A stretch of 64,000 bases of DNA from Aldehydirespirator sp965203575 (GCA_965203575.1 OZ241894.1:1116001-1180000); one strand, 5' to 3'. Positions 26,697-39,532 are shown, numbered from the stretch's first letter. The notes: generated by a model not told the origin, from the letters alone. Translations and numbers: made by a program.

Positions 26697-28097
26697 CTAG
26701 GCCGGGTCGCAGGTCTCGTCGGGCTCCACCGAGGCGAACGACTGCACGATCAGCTGCGAGCCGTCGGCCTGGATCTCAGCCACATAGATGGGCTGGGCCA
26801 GGTGACGGCTGCCGGTGATCGCGATGTCTCCGGTCGGTGTGGTCATCGACAGGCCCTCCATGGCGGCCGCCACCGCTGCCGTGTCGGTGGTTCCGGCCGC
26901 GTTGGCTGCGGCCGCGTACAGCAGCGCGGCGTCGTAGATGTGGGAGCTGAACGTCATGTGGGGAGGTGCGTCCGCTCCGAAGCGCTCGAAGTAGCGGCTC
27001 ACGAATGCGTTGTTGAGGGCGCTGTCGACCTCCTTGAAGTAGCCCAGGGTGACCCGCATGCCGGCGGTGACCGCCGGGCCCATCGCTCCCAGAACGTTCT
27101 CCTCGTAGATGTTCGCGAGGCGGGGGATGGCGTCCTGGCCGATGCCGAAGTCCACGGCTTGCGTCTCGAACGCGATCGCGTCGCCGCCGACAAGCGCCGG
27201 GAAGATCAGGTCCGCGCCGGATCCGGCGATGATCTGTGCCACCGACGAGAAGTCCTGGGTGCCCAGCGGGACGTACTCCTCGCCGACCACCTCGCCGCCG
27301 GCTGCCTCGATGTACTGGCGAGCCCACTCGAAACTGCGGCGGGGCCAGACGTAGTCGTTGCCGAGCAGGAACCAGGTTTGGCCCCCGGTCTGCTCCATCA
27401 TCCACGGGATCACCGGCGCCAGTTGCTGGCTGGGCACCTCGCCGGTGTTGAACATCACCGACGAGCACTCGCCGCCCTCGTACAGGGCCGCGTAGATGTA
27501 GAGCACGTCGGCGTCCTCTGCGAGCGGCTTGGCGGCCTGGCGCGTCGCGCTGGAGTGAGTGCCGAGGACCACATCGACGTTGTCGGAGTCGATCAGCTGC
27601 TCCATGGCCTGCCGGCCGACGGCCGGATCGGTGGCGTCGTCAGCCAGGTAGGTCTCCACAGGCCGGCCGTTGATGCCTCCGGCCGCGTTGATGTCCTCTT
27701 CGATGAACTCGGCGATGTTGGATGTGGGTGGACCGAAGAGGCCTGCCGGACCGCTGTTCGAGAACAGGATCCCGATGCGCACGGGCTCTCCCGAAGGCTC
27801 GGCCGGCTCCTGCGGCTCGGGCTCGTCGGGCGCCTCGGTCGTCTCAGGCTCGGGCGCCTCGGTCGTCTCAGGCTCGTCGGGCTCGGGCTCGTCGGGCGCC
27901 TCGGTGGTCTCAGGCTCAGGTGCTTCCTCCGAGTCGGTGGATTCGGCGCCTGTGTCGGTCGCGGCAGGCTCGGACGGCGCGGCCGGGGTCCCGTCGTCAT
28001 CGTCTCCGCAGGCCGCGGCGACCAGAGCGAGCAACGCGACGAGCGAGGCCACGAACCACAAGCGAGACCGCCAGCGGCAATCCGATACTGTTCTCAT
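26697..28097 (-). CDS. Amide/amino-acid ABC transporter substrate-binding lipoprotein
   Basis: 466 aa. A signal peptide ends in a lipobox with Cys30 (LVAAAC). An acidic Pro/Glu/Thr linker of about 65 residues containing two near-identical EAPEPETTEAPDEPEP blocks acts as a cell-surface spacer. The binding domain begins PVRIGILFSNSGPAGLFGP and has the AmiC/UrtA-like features VLGTHSSATRQAAKPLAED and WFLLGNDYVWPRRSFEWAR. These fit short-chain amides or urea better than leucine. The ATG has AGGAGGG seven bases upstream. A similar domain is found in the cytoplasmic sensor gene next door. Confidence 0.8.
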   Translation of the reverse strand: MRTVSDCRWRSRLWFVASLVALLALVAAACGDDDDGTPAAPSEPAATDTGAESTDSEEAPEPETTEAPDEPEPDEPETTEAPEPETTEAPDEPEPQEPAEPSGEPVRIGILFSNSGPAGLFGPPTSNIAEFIEEDINAAGGINGRPVETYLADDATDPAVGRQAMEQLIDSDNVDVVLGTHSSATRQAAKPLAEDADVLYIYAALYEGGECSSVMFNTGEVPSQQLAPVIPWMMEQTGGQTWFLLGNDYVWPRRSFEWARQYIEAAGGEVVGEEYVPLGTQDFSSVAQIIAGSGADLIFPALVGGDAIAFETQAVDFGIGQDAIPRLANIYEENVLGAMGPAVTAGMRVTLGYFKEVDSALNNAFVSRYFERFGADAPPHMTFSSHIYDAALLYAAAANAAGTTDTAAVAAAMEGLSMTTPTGDIAITGSRHLAQPIYVAEIQADGSQLIVQSFASVEPDETCDPA

Positions 28098-28104
28098 AAC
28101 AAGC

Positions 28105-28148
28105 CCTCCTATATGTGAGCAGTTATTGACATATTGTCGGATAGGAGG
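28105..28148 (-). promoter_or_regulatory. Inverted repeat covering the ribosome site of the binding-protein gene
   Basis: On the minus strand CCTCCTAT (28141-28148) can pair with ATAGGAGG (28105-28112), which contains the Shine-Dalgarno; inner ATATGT/ACATAT can lengthen the stem. In RNA it would hide the ribosome site. In DNA it may be an operator instead. Confidence 0.45.
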
Positions 28149-28159
28149 CCCGCGGTCAA
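28131..28159 (-). promoter_or_regulatory. Candidate promoter of the uptake operon
   Basis: Minus-strand TTGACC (28154-28159) and CAATAT (28131-28136) are 17 bp apart. The -10 is weak. If used, transcription would start downstream of the CCTCCTAT arm, which would make the inverted repeat a DNA operator. Confidence 0.35.
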
Positions 28160-28205
28160 GTCCCGAGGGATCGTCCCGGACGGGCGGCAGACTGTCGCCG
28201 GCCGG

Positions 28206-29645
28206 CTAGGACGCTTGGGTGGCGGCGGGGAGTTCGTCCAGGACCCGAACGCCGGAAGGGGTGGCCTCCCCCAGCAGCAGGGACTTCAGTCGGCCGCCCC
28301 GCGTGCAGCGGCGGGGGCCCTCGAAGCTGGACTTGCGCAGCCCGTTGAGAAGCGCGGTCGGGTCTGATCCCCCACCGGCGCGGCATGAGCGGGCCCAGGT
28401 GTGGATCGCCTCGTACACGCCTTCCGCCGCGGCGGAGACGGGCGGTGAGCAGGAGCCGAATCGCTCCGAGTAGCGCCGGAGGAACTCGCGGTTCTCTGAG
28501 GTGTCGAGCCCGACGAAGTAGCCGAGCGCGTTCCAGGTGCCCGTCCCGGACTCGCCGAGATGCTCCACCACCGCGTCGTCCATGAGAGGCGCGAACGTCC
28601 GGATGTTCTCTCGCATACCGTATGACGCGAGGTCGCGCTGGAAGCACACGTGGTCCTGCCCCACGAAGCTGCACACCACGTGGTCGGCTCCGCTGCGTTC
28701 GATCGCGGTCAGCACCGGCTCGAACCTCTGTGATCCCAGCGGCAGGTAGCCCTCGCCGGCCACGGTGCCGCCCATGCGCTCGATCACGGCTCGCGCCGTA
28801 GCGCTTATCGCCCGGGGCCACGAGTAGTCGTTGCCGGCCAGGAACCAGCGGGATCCTCCGGTCTGAGCGGCCATGCGGGGCAGCGCCCGGTGGAGCTGGT
28901 CGAGCGGTGTCTCGCCGAAGCGCACCAGCAGCGGATGCGTGGCCGTCGGCTCGCTGGTGGGCGTGTACAGGTACGGGATGCCCTCCGCCACCGCCATGGG
29001 GGCCGTGACCGCGTAGGTGGCCGAGGAGTGCATCCCGATCACCGCGGCCAGACCCGGCGTGCGGCACAGGCGGCGCATGGCGATGGCGCCTATTCCCGGG
29101 TCGGTGGAGTCGTCGGCCACCACGAGCCGGGCGGTGCGGCCCATCACTCCCCCGTCCGCGTTGATCTCCTCAACCGCGAGTTGGGCGCAGTTCACCGTGG
29201 AGCGGCCCAGGATCCCGGCGCTTCCCGACAGGGACGCCAACAGGCCGAGCGGCAACTCCCGCAATCCCGTGCCGTAGCCGTTCAGAAGCCCCAGTTCAGC
29301 GCCCAGCCGGGCTACCTCCCGGTGGTCGATGGTGACGCGGACCCGGAGCCGCGTACCCCCGTCGCTGAGCGGGTCGAAGCGGCACACCACCCGGCCCGCC
29401 CACGGCGTCTCGTGCATCAGGTCGATGCGGCGGTTCGGCTGGAGCGACAGCACCCTGGCTGTTCCGGGCGAGCGGACCAGCCCACCGAGGGGGAGGGCCA
29501 CCCGGACCAGCGAGCCCGGTGTGAGCTGGGGTACCTCGGCGCCGAACAGCCAGCCCAGCGATGGGTCGCCGCTGCCGAAGAGCGCGAACAACTCGCTGGG
29601 ACAGGCCTTCAGCTGCGTCTCGTTGTTGAGGACGAGCTCACCCAT
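28206..29645 (-). CDS. Cytoplasmic SRPBCC domain fused to AmiC-like ligand-binding domain
   Basis: 479 aa without a signal peptide or lipobox. Residues about 1-115 look like an SRPBCC/START-type fold (PSELFALFGSGDPSLGWLFG, a Gly-rich turn, then HETPWAGRVVCRFDPL and GTRLRVRV). From about 130 a type I periplasmic-binding fold begins (ELPLGLLASLSGSAGILGRS). It shares patterns with the transporter's own binding protein: HSSATYAV, WFLAGNDYSWPR and GEGYLPLGSQRF. AmiC of Pseudomonas, a cytoplasmic amide sensor, is the nearest functional precedent. It starts 10 bp after an ArsR gene, and ArsR-SRPBCC pairs are common. A role as ligand sensor for ArsR is inferred. Confidence 0.7.
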   Translation of the reverse strand: MGELVLNNETQLKACPSELFALFGSGDPSLGWLFGAEVPQLTPGSLVRVALPLGGLVRSPGTARVLSLQPNRRIDLMHETPWAGRVVCRFDPLSDGGTRLRVRVTIDHREVARLGAELGLLNGYGTGLRELPLGLLASLSGSAGILGRSTVNCAQLAVEEINADGGVMGRTARLVVADDSTDPGIGAIAMRRLCRTPGLAAVIGMHSSATYAVTAPMAVAEGIPYLYTPTSEPTATHPLLVRFGETPLDQLHRALPRMAAQTGGSRWFLAGNDYSWPRAISATARAVIERMGGTVAGEGYLPLGSQRFEPVLTAIERSGADHVVCSFVGQDHVCFQRDLASYGMRENIRTFAPLMDDAVVEHLGESGTGTWNALGYFVGLDTSENREFLRRYSERFGSCSPPVSAAAEGVYEAIHTWARSCRAGGGSDPTALLNGLRKSSFEGPRRCTRGGRLKSLLLGEATPSGVRVLDELPAATQAS

Positions 29646-29655
29646 GGCAACGGGA

Positions 29656-30018
29656 TCAGGCGCTGCGCTCTTCGGCCACGCCGGAGGGGGTGTCCCCCGC
29701 CGCGGAGGCGTCCTGCACGGCTGAAGCCAGCTGCTCGAGGGAGTTCTGATACACCGAGGTCAGGAAGGCCACCACCGCGTCCGCCGGGGTCGGGGTGACC
29801 GAGTAGTGCCGGAAACGGCCGTCCCGGCGCTCCGCCACTAGTCCGGCCAAACGCAGTATCCGCAGATGCGACGACACCGCAGTCCTGCCCAGAGTGTCGA
29901 AATGGGCTGCGATCTCGCCCGCGGTGAGCTCCTCATGCTCGCCTATCAGGCTGAGGATGGCCCGCCGGGTGGGATCGGCAAGGGCTGAGAAGATGGCATC
30001 GCTCTCGGAGGTGGTCAT
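29656..30018 (-). CDS. ArsR-family winged-helix regulator
   Basis: 120 aa. The ArsR fold is clear: FSALADPTRRAILSLIGEHE, recognition region GRTAVSSHLRILRLAGLV and wing RRDGRFRHYSV. No ELCVCDL-type metal-binding Cys motif is present, so it is not a metal sensor of that class. It lies upstream of the SRPBCC-AmiC gene and the amide uptake operon on the same strand, and probably represses that unit. A TTGACA (minus strand) lies about 25 bp before its ATG. Confidence 0.85.
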   Translation of the reverse strand: MTTSESDAIFSALADPTRRAILSLIGEHEELTAGEIAAHFDTLGRTAVSSHLRILRLAGLVAERRDGRFRHYSVTPTPADAVVAFLTSVYQNSLEQLASAVQDASAAGDTPSGVAEERSA

Positions 30019-30136
30019 CGCCGTTCCTGTGTCTGTCTGTCAACACTTGCGCACACATGATGCCACACCGTCGATCAGCCCGCCCTCTGGTCCGGCGCAC
30101 GCCCGACAACTACGGGGGACGACCCCGCCGCGGCGT

Positions 30137-31105
30137 TCAGCGGGTGATCTCGGCGGCGAGGGCCAGGTCCTCGGCCGCGGTGTTGAGATCGTTGACCGAC
30201 ACCTGGAACTCGTCGATCCCGTGGGCGTCCACCAGCGCGTTCAGCTCGGATCGGCACTCGTCCACCGATCCCGAGATCACGAAGGCGTCGACCCAGTCGT
30301 CGAGCACGAACCGGGCCGCGGCCGCCGGGCCGCCGCCGGAGAGGGCCTGGCGGATGGACGCCTCGGTCCGGGCGTCCAGGCCGATCCGGGTCTTGACGTG
30401 GTCGGGGGAATCGACGAGCCGGAAGGTGAGTGCGGCCCGGGCTGCCTCGCGGGCCCGGTCGGTCGTGGCCAGGATGGTCATGTAGCACAGCCTCGGGTGG
30501 GGCCGGCCGTGCTCGCCGGCGGCGCCCCGGATAGCGGCGACATGTTCGCCGATCAGCTCCTTGTGGACGAACGACATGATGAAGCCGTCGGCCAACTCTC
30601 CCGCCAAGTGCATCACCCTCGGACCGCGCCCGGCCAGCCAGATGGGAATGTCGGGCCGGCCGTAGCCGAGACGGGCCGCCCGGAAGCCGCCGGCCACACC
30701 GATGTGATCGACGGTCCCGCCCGACCACAGCACCCGGCTGGTCGTCACCAACTCCCGCATGGCCGTGATCGGCGTCCGGCGCTCGATGGCCAGCGGGGTG
30801 AGGGTGAGGGCCCCGCCCGCTCCGATTCCTAGCGCGGCCCGCCCGCCGGAGGCCTCGTCCAGCGTGGCGACAGCCGCGGCGGTCATGCCCGGATGGCGGG
30901 TGTAGGCGTTGGTGATGCCGGTGCCGACCTCCACCGAGCTTGTGGCCGCGGCAACTGCCCCCAAGGTCACCCAGCACTCCCGGGCCGCCAGACCCTCGTC
31001 GGGGATCCACACCCGGCTGCACCCGAGCTCCTCAGCCGTCACCGCTGCATTCACGACCTGCTCGACCGGTCCCTCGGGCATCACCATGCAGGCCAGCTCA
31101 CCCAC
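30137..31105 (-). CDS. LLM-class (probably F420-dependent) oxidoreductase
   Basis: 322 aa luciferase-like TIM barrel. Features are AEELGCSRVWIPDEG, VEVGTGITNAYTRHPGMTAAAVATLDE, ALGIGAGG, and the family tail with IWLAGRGPRVMHLAGELADGFI. Resemblance is to the methylene-H4MPT-reductase-like branch that uses F420, but cofactor choice is inferred. The GTG at 31105 is the first start after an upstream stop. Substrate unknown; it lies upstream of the ArsR gene and could belong to the same catabolic unit. Confidence 0.75.
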   Translation of the reverse strand: MGELACMVMPEGPVEQVVNAAVTAEELGCSRVWIPDEGLAARECWVTLGAVAAATSSVEVGTGITNAYTRHPGMTAAAVATLDEASGGRAALGIGAGGALTLTPLAIERRTPITAMRELVTTSRVLWSGGTVDHIGVAGGFRAARLGYGRPDIPIWLAGRGPRVMHLAGELADGFIMSFVHKELIGEHVAAIRGAAGEHGRPHPRLCYMTILATTDRAREAARAALTFRLVDSPDHVKTRIGLDARTEASIRQALSGGGPAAAARFVLDDWVDAFVISGSVDECRSELNALVDAHGIDEFQVSVNDLNTAAEDLALAAEITR

Positions 31106-31167
31106 CGCGCCGACAATAGAGGCGCCCGGTCGAAACCGTGCGAACCGCGGTCTGCCATGCTTGGTGG

Positions 31168-31932
31168 ATGGAGCTTGCAGGACGGGTCGCGTTGGTGACC
31201 GGCGGCGCCCACCGGGTGGGGCGAGCCATCGCTCTCACGCTGGCCCAGGCCGGCGCCAACGTCGCCGTCGCCTACCACCGGTCGGGGGCAGAAGCGGCCG
31301 AGACGGTGGAGGAACTGAAAGGCTGCGGCGTCGACGCTGGCGCGTTCAAGGCCGATCTGGCCGTGCCGGCTGCAGCCGCCGAACTCGCTGAGGCCGTTGC
31401 CGGCAGTCTGGGGCCCATCGATGCCCTGGTCAACAGCGCGTCCTGGTTCGCCCGGGACGAGTTCCCCTCGGACGACACCGGCACCTGGTACCAGACTTTC
31501 GACGTGGTGCTCCACGGGCCGTTCCATCTCACCAACGCCGTCGCGCCGTCAATGCTCGACCGGGACGGCGGGGCGATCGTGAACATCGTCGATCTGTCGG
31601 CCTGGCAGCCCTGGCCCGGCCGAGCCGCCCACAGCGTGGCCAAGGCCGCTCTGCTGGCCCTGACCCGCCAGGTGGCGGTGGAGCTCGCACCGACCGTGCG
31701 CTGCAACGCGGTGGCGCTCGGCCCGACGATCGCGCCCGCCAGGTTCGGACCCGACCAAGTCGAGAGACTGAGACAGCGTACGCTGCTCGGTCGCTGGAGC
31801 GGCGGCACCGAGGCCGGTCGGGCCGTGCGGTACCTCCTCGAAGCGGAGGCGGTCACCGGCGAGTGCCTGACCGTCGACGGCGGCGAGCAGTACGGCCACG
31901 TGCGCGACCGCTTCACCGACACCGCCGGCTGA
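31168..31932 (+). CDS. SDR-family oxidoreductase with altered active site
   Basis: 254 aa. NAD(P) site VTGGAHRVGRAIALTLAQAG, NNAG-equivalent LVNSASWF, and the C-terminal TVDGG of FabG/pteridine-reductase-like SDRs. The catalytic YxxxK motif reads HSVAK (in AAHSVAKAALLAL), so the Tyr is His while the Lys is kept; the preceding Ser region is VDLSAWQP. It may have lost activity or use another residue. The start at 31168 is the last ATG before the nucleotide-binding motif. It is divergent from the LLM gene. Confidence 0.75.
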   Translation: MELAGRVALVTGGAHRVGRAIALTLAQAGANVAVAYHRSGAEAAETVEELKGCGVDAGAFKADLAVPAAAAELAEAVAGSLGPIDALVNSASWFARDEFPSDDTGTWYQTFDVVLHGPFHLTNAVAPSMLDRDGGAIVNIVDLSAWQPWPGRAAHSVAKAALLALTRQVAVELAPTVRCNAVALGPTIAPARFGPDQVERLRQRTLLGRWSGGTEAGRAVRYLLEAEAVTGECLTVDGGEQYGHVRDRFTDTAG

Positions 31933-31946
31933 GCCGGCGACGGCGG

Positions 31947-33500
31947 TCAGGTCCCGGTGGAGCGGCCTCTGAGGATGTCGTCGTAGCCCCGGATCAGGGG
32001 GTGCTCGGTCTCCTGCACATCCTCGGGGCTGGCCGCGAAATAGCCGGTGGCCATCCCCATCTCGGACGCGGCGTCCAGGTACTCGGGCACGCTCGACAGG
32101 TACAAGCAGTCGTAGAGGTCCACCGACATCACCCGGCGGGTCGCTTCGAACAGCGGCCGCTCCGGCAGCACAGCCCCCACGTCCCCGCTCACCATCCACG
32201 ACGACACCGAGTCCTCCAACTCGGCCATGCGCCTCAACCGCAGCCCCCACTCTCGGGGCTGGTTGCCGACCGCCGCCACCGGCAGGCTCCGGCTCGCGAC
32301 CCGGTCGAGGAAGGGGTGCAGGCCCGGCACCAGCTTGAACGACGACAGGTAGCGGGTCTCCACGTCCCGGCCGATCGGGCCGAGCCCGAGGTCGCTCCAG
32401 AACTCCTCGGCGGTGAGCCGGCCCAGCACCAGCATGCGGTGCCGGTCGCGGATCAGCTCCGGATCGATGTCGGGGTTCTCGCCCAGGATCACAGGCAACA
32501 GCAGGCCCTCCCGCGGGTCGGTGGGCCGCACGATCACACCGTGCACATCCACCACCAGCAGGCGCAGCAGGCGCTTGCGGGGCCGGCTGGCCTCCGCCTC
32601 CCGGGCCGCGGCCCGCTGCTGGCGGCGCCGGGTGGCCCGCCGGCCCCGGCCCCTGGGAGTGCGCAGCAGCGCCACCAGCTTGGCCACGCCCACGCCCAGC
32701 AGCACCGCGCCGAACACGATGCCGGCCACCCGGGCGATGTTGAGCCACAGCGGCGCCAAGGTGTCGGTGACCATCGTCGAGGCGTTCACCGTCACCGGCC
32801 GGTCCCCGTAGGAGAAGCGCCAGGTGGCCGTGGATCCGTCGACCACCGGCGACAGTTCCACCATCTCGTCCTCGAGCTCCCCCTCCACCCCGAAGGCGGC
32901 CGAGGAGGCACCGAAGGCATCGTCGGCGTCGAGCAGCGTCAACGAGAACTCGAGGCCCAGGGAGTCCTCGGGGGTGCCGGCCTCCGCGATCAGATCCTGC
33001 AGCGGCCGGCCGAAGGGCTGGCCCTCGAAGATCGCGGCGAGCGCGTCGTCGCTGAAGGCGTCCAGAGGCGGGGTCGGGTTGACATCGGCCTGGAAGCGGT
33101 AGGAGGTCTCAGCGAACGAGCGGGTCTGCTCCAGGACCACGCCGGTGAAGATCACATCGGGGCCTGCGAGCTCCTCGAGGACTTGGGGCAGCTGCGCGGA
33201 CGACTCGAACCGCTTGACCGCCCGGACCTGCACACCCCCGTCGGCTCGGAACAAGGGGCCCTCCACCGCCCATCCGGCTGCCCGCGCATCGTCGAGGCGC
33301 AGCCCCCCGGCCAGTTCGGGGACGCGGGACACCGCCACGGCGTCGGCGTTGAACACCACCGTCACCGTGCCCGAGCCGGCTTCCTCCACTTCCACGTGCA
33401 CGCTGGTGTCGACCCGGCACGCCGCAACCAGCAACGCCAGCCCCAGAGCCAGCACGGCTGATCTGAGCACCGCAACCGCACGCCGACGCTGAGCGGCCAT
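31947..33500 (-). CDS. LppM-like lipoprotein domain fused to a HAD-like domain
   Basis: 517 aa. The N-terminus is a lipoprotein signal with Cys28 (LLVAAC). Residues about 30-250 resemble the LppM domain of actinobacteria (VDTSVHVEVEEAGSGTVTV, later SLGLEFSLTLLD and ATWRFSYGD). A transmembrane helix (about 255-283, NIARVAGIVFGAVLLGVGVA) and a very basic stretch follow. The C-terminus from about 310 looks like a HAD fold (LLVVDVHGVIV, AAVGNQPREWGLRL, YLSSVPEYLDAASEMGMATGYF). HAD motif I is DVHG instead of DxDG, so phosphatase activity is doubtful. One protein thus joins an outer lipid-linked domain to a cytoplasmic domain. Confidence 0.65.
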   Translation of the reverse strand: MAAQRRRAVAVLRSAVLALGLALLVAACRVDTSVHVEVEEAGSGTVTVVFNADAVAVSRVPELAGGLRLDDARAAGWAVEGPLFRADGGVQVRAVKRFESSAQLPQVLEELAGPDVIFTGVVLEQTRSFAETSYRFQADVNPTPPLDAFSDDALAAIFEGQPFGRPLQDLIAEAGTPEDSLGLEFSLTLLDADDAFGASSAAFGVEGELEDEMVELSPVVDGSTATWRFSYGDRPVTVNASTMVTDTLAPLWLNIARVAGIVFGAVLLGVGVAKLVALLRTPRGRGRRATRRRQQRAAAREAEASRPRKRLLRLLVVDVHGVIVRPTDPREGLLLPVILGENPDIDPELIRDRHRMLVLGRLTAEEFWSDLGLGPIGRDVETRYLSSFKLVPGLHPFLDRVASRSLPVAAVGNQPREWGLRLRRMAELEDSVSSWMVSGDVGAVLPERPLFEATRRVMSVDLYDCLYLSSVPEYLDAASEMGMATGYFAASPEDVQETEHPLIRGYDDILRGRSTGT

Positions 33501-33546
33501 GGCCCTGGTCCCCCGGCCCGATCTCAGCTGCCCCCGGAGGGGAAGC

Positions 33547-36078
<2,532 letters not shown>

Positions 36079-36120
36079 CGCATACACCTCCTGGCCAGAT
36101 GGGCTTGCCTTGTGCCGGTC

Positions 36121-36126
36121 AGTGTA
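36121..36126 (-). promoter_or_regulatory. Possible -10 box of clpC
   Basis: Minus-strand TACACT about 45 bp upstream of the clpC ATG is a plausible -10; no strong -35 is seen. Confidence 0.3.
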
Positions 36127-36225
36127 ACCCGGCCCCGTGACAGGAGTTGCGTCGCCGGGGCGGTCCCGACCGTGACATTGGCCACGCCGCGCCCGCGGCC
36201 GCGCGGTGCCCATTACCCTCGCGAC

Positions 36226-37221
36226 GTGGCCAACACCTCGCCCTTCGCTCTGCTGCCGTGCCTCACCGACGACCTGCGGCGAGTCGAGGAGGAGCTGCTC
36301 AGGGCCGCCACCGCCCCCGACGACTTCGTCACCGAGTTGGCCCGGCATCTGATCACAGTCGGCGGGAAACTGGTCCGGCCCGGCTTCTGCCTCGCCTCGT
36401 CGCTGGTGTGCGACGCCGCGCCGACCCGATCATCGGAGGCCGCGGTGCGGGGCGGCGCCTCGGTCGAGCTGGTCCACATCGGCTCGCTCTACCACGACGA
36501 CGTCATGGACGAGGCCACCACCCGCCGCTCGGTGGCCAGCGTCAACGCACAGTGGGGCAACCTGCGGGCCATCCTGGCCGGCGACTACCTGCTGGGGCGG
36601 GCCTCCGCCATGGCGGCCTCGCTCGGGGCCGAGGTCGCGGAGCTGCTGGCCGAGGCGATCACCCAGCTCTGCGAGGGCCAGATCATCGAGCTCGAGAACG
36701 CCTACGACACCGAGCGCAACGAGCAGCGCTACGAGAAGGCCGTGTCGGGCAAGACCGCGGCGCTGCTGTCCATCTCCTGCCGGATCGGATCCACGGTGGG
36801 CGACGTGCCGCGGACCGTGGTGGAAGCGCTCGGAGAGTTCGGCTTCTCCTACGGCATGGCCTTCCAGATCGTCGACGACATCCTGGACCTGGTGGCCACC
36901 GAGTCGCAGCTGGGCAAGCCGACCGGCAACGACCTGGCCGAGGGCACCTACACGCTTCCGGTCATCCGGGCGCTGGCCGACCCGGCGGTGGGCGACGAGC
37001 TGCGCTCGATCCTCGGTCGGCCCATCGACGCCGCGGCCCGCGACCGGGCCGCGGCGCTGGTCCGGTCCACCAGAGGCGTGGACGAGGCCCGCGACACCGC
37101 CCGCATGTGGGCCGACAAGGCCCAGGCCGCGCTCACGTCGCTGCCCGACACCCCCGCCACGGCCGTCCTGCGCCTGGCCGCCGACCGACTGACCGCAACC
37201 TCCGCCCTAACCGCCAGCTAG
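36226..37221 (+). CDS. Polyprenyl (geranylgeranyl-type) diphosphate synthase
   Basis: 331 aa trans-isoprenyl diphosphate synthase. First Asp-rich motif DDVMD in LYHDDVMDEATTRR, second DDILD in FQIVDDILDLVA, plus GGKLVRPGFCL and the Gly-rich GDYLLGRA. It makes the prenyl side chain for quinones or carotenoid/lipid precursors; chain length cannot be set from sequence by eye. The GTG at 36226 is close to a TACCCT box (36215-36220), so the mRNA may be leaderless. It is divergent from clpC and convergent with lysS. Confidence 0.85.
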   Translation: MANTSPFALLPCLTDDLRRVEEELLRAATAPDDFVTELARHLITVGGKLVRPGFCLASSLVCDAAPTRSSEAAVRGGASVELVHIGSLYHDDVMDEATTRRSVASVNAQWGNLRAILAGDYLLGRASAMAASLGAEVAELLAEAITQLCEGQIIELENAYDTERNEQRYEKAVSGKTAALLSISCRIGSTVGDVPRTVVEALGEFGFSYGMAFQIVDDILDLVATESQLGKPTGNDLAEGTYTLPVIRALADPAVGDELRSILGRPIDAAARDRAAALVRSTRGVDEARDTARMWADKAQAALTSLPDTPATAVLRLAADRLTATSALTAS

Positions 37222-37236
37222 CCCGGCAGCGCCCTC

Positions 37237-38699
<1,463 letters not shown>

Positions 38700-38703
<4 letters not shown>

Positions 38704-39497
38704 CGGTCCTGGTTGCGCTCGTAGACGATGCGCAGGCCGTGCAGGGTGAGGAACGGCTCGACGTGCTCGATCGTCTGCGAGATGGGGGCGATCACATGGG
38801 CCAGGCCGCCGGTGGCGACGACGTTGGCCTCGCCCAACTCGGCCAGGAAGCGGGCGTTCATGCCGTCGATCATGGCAGTGAACCCATACAGGGAGCCGGA
38901 CTGGATCGACTCGACAGTGGTCTTGCCGATCACGCTGCGGGGCTCGACCAACTCGACCGCGCCGAGGGCCGCGGCCCGGCCGATGAGCGCATCCAGGCTG
39001 ATCTCGATGCCGGGCGCGATGGCGCCTCCCATGAAGGCTCCGTCGGCCGATATGACGTCGAAGTTGTTGCCGGTGCCGAAGTCGACCACCACGGTGGGAC
39101 CGCCGTAGAGGTCATAGGCCGCCACCGCGTTGGCGATCCGGTCGGCACCGACCTCCTTGGGGTTGTCATAGTGGATCGGCATGCCGGTCTTGACACCCGG
39201 CCCGACAACCACCGGTGCGAATCCGAGCTGGCGCCGCACCATCTCCCGCAAGCCTGCGAGCAGTCGGGGCACGCCCGAGCAGATGGACACTCCGGTGACA
39301 TCGCTGTCGAAGTCGATGTCGATCACCTGGAGCAGCGACCTGATCACCACGCCGAGCTCGTCGGCGGTGCGACTCGGGTCAGTGGAGAGCCTCCAGTGGT
39401 CGACCAGCCCGTCCGCCGCGGCCGAACCGTGGACCGCGCCCGGGTCGTAGATGCCAACGACGGTCTGGGTGTTGCCGACGTCGATAGCAAGCAGCAC
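38700..39497 (-). CDS. coaX: Type III pantothenate kinase
   Basis: 265 aa ASKHA-fold kinase. PHOSPHATE-1 motif LLAIDVGNTQTVVG at the N-terminus, GADRIANAVAA in the middle and VVDFGTGNNFDVI follow the CoaX pattern. It phosphorylates pantothenate, the first step to CoA. The next enzyme upstream in the pathway, PanC, is encoded just before it on the same strand. GTG start at 39497; ATGA overlap with lysS. Confidence 0.93.
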
Positions 39498-39532
39498 CGC
39501 CGCAGGATACGGCGGATCGGAGCGGCAGCCGA

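Noticed and set aside
30019..30060. ArsR operator upstream of the arsR-like gene
   Set aside because: The TGTGTG...GACACA-type sequences there are weak and not clearly symmetric; not enough to call a site.
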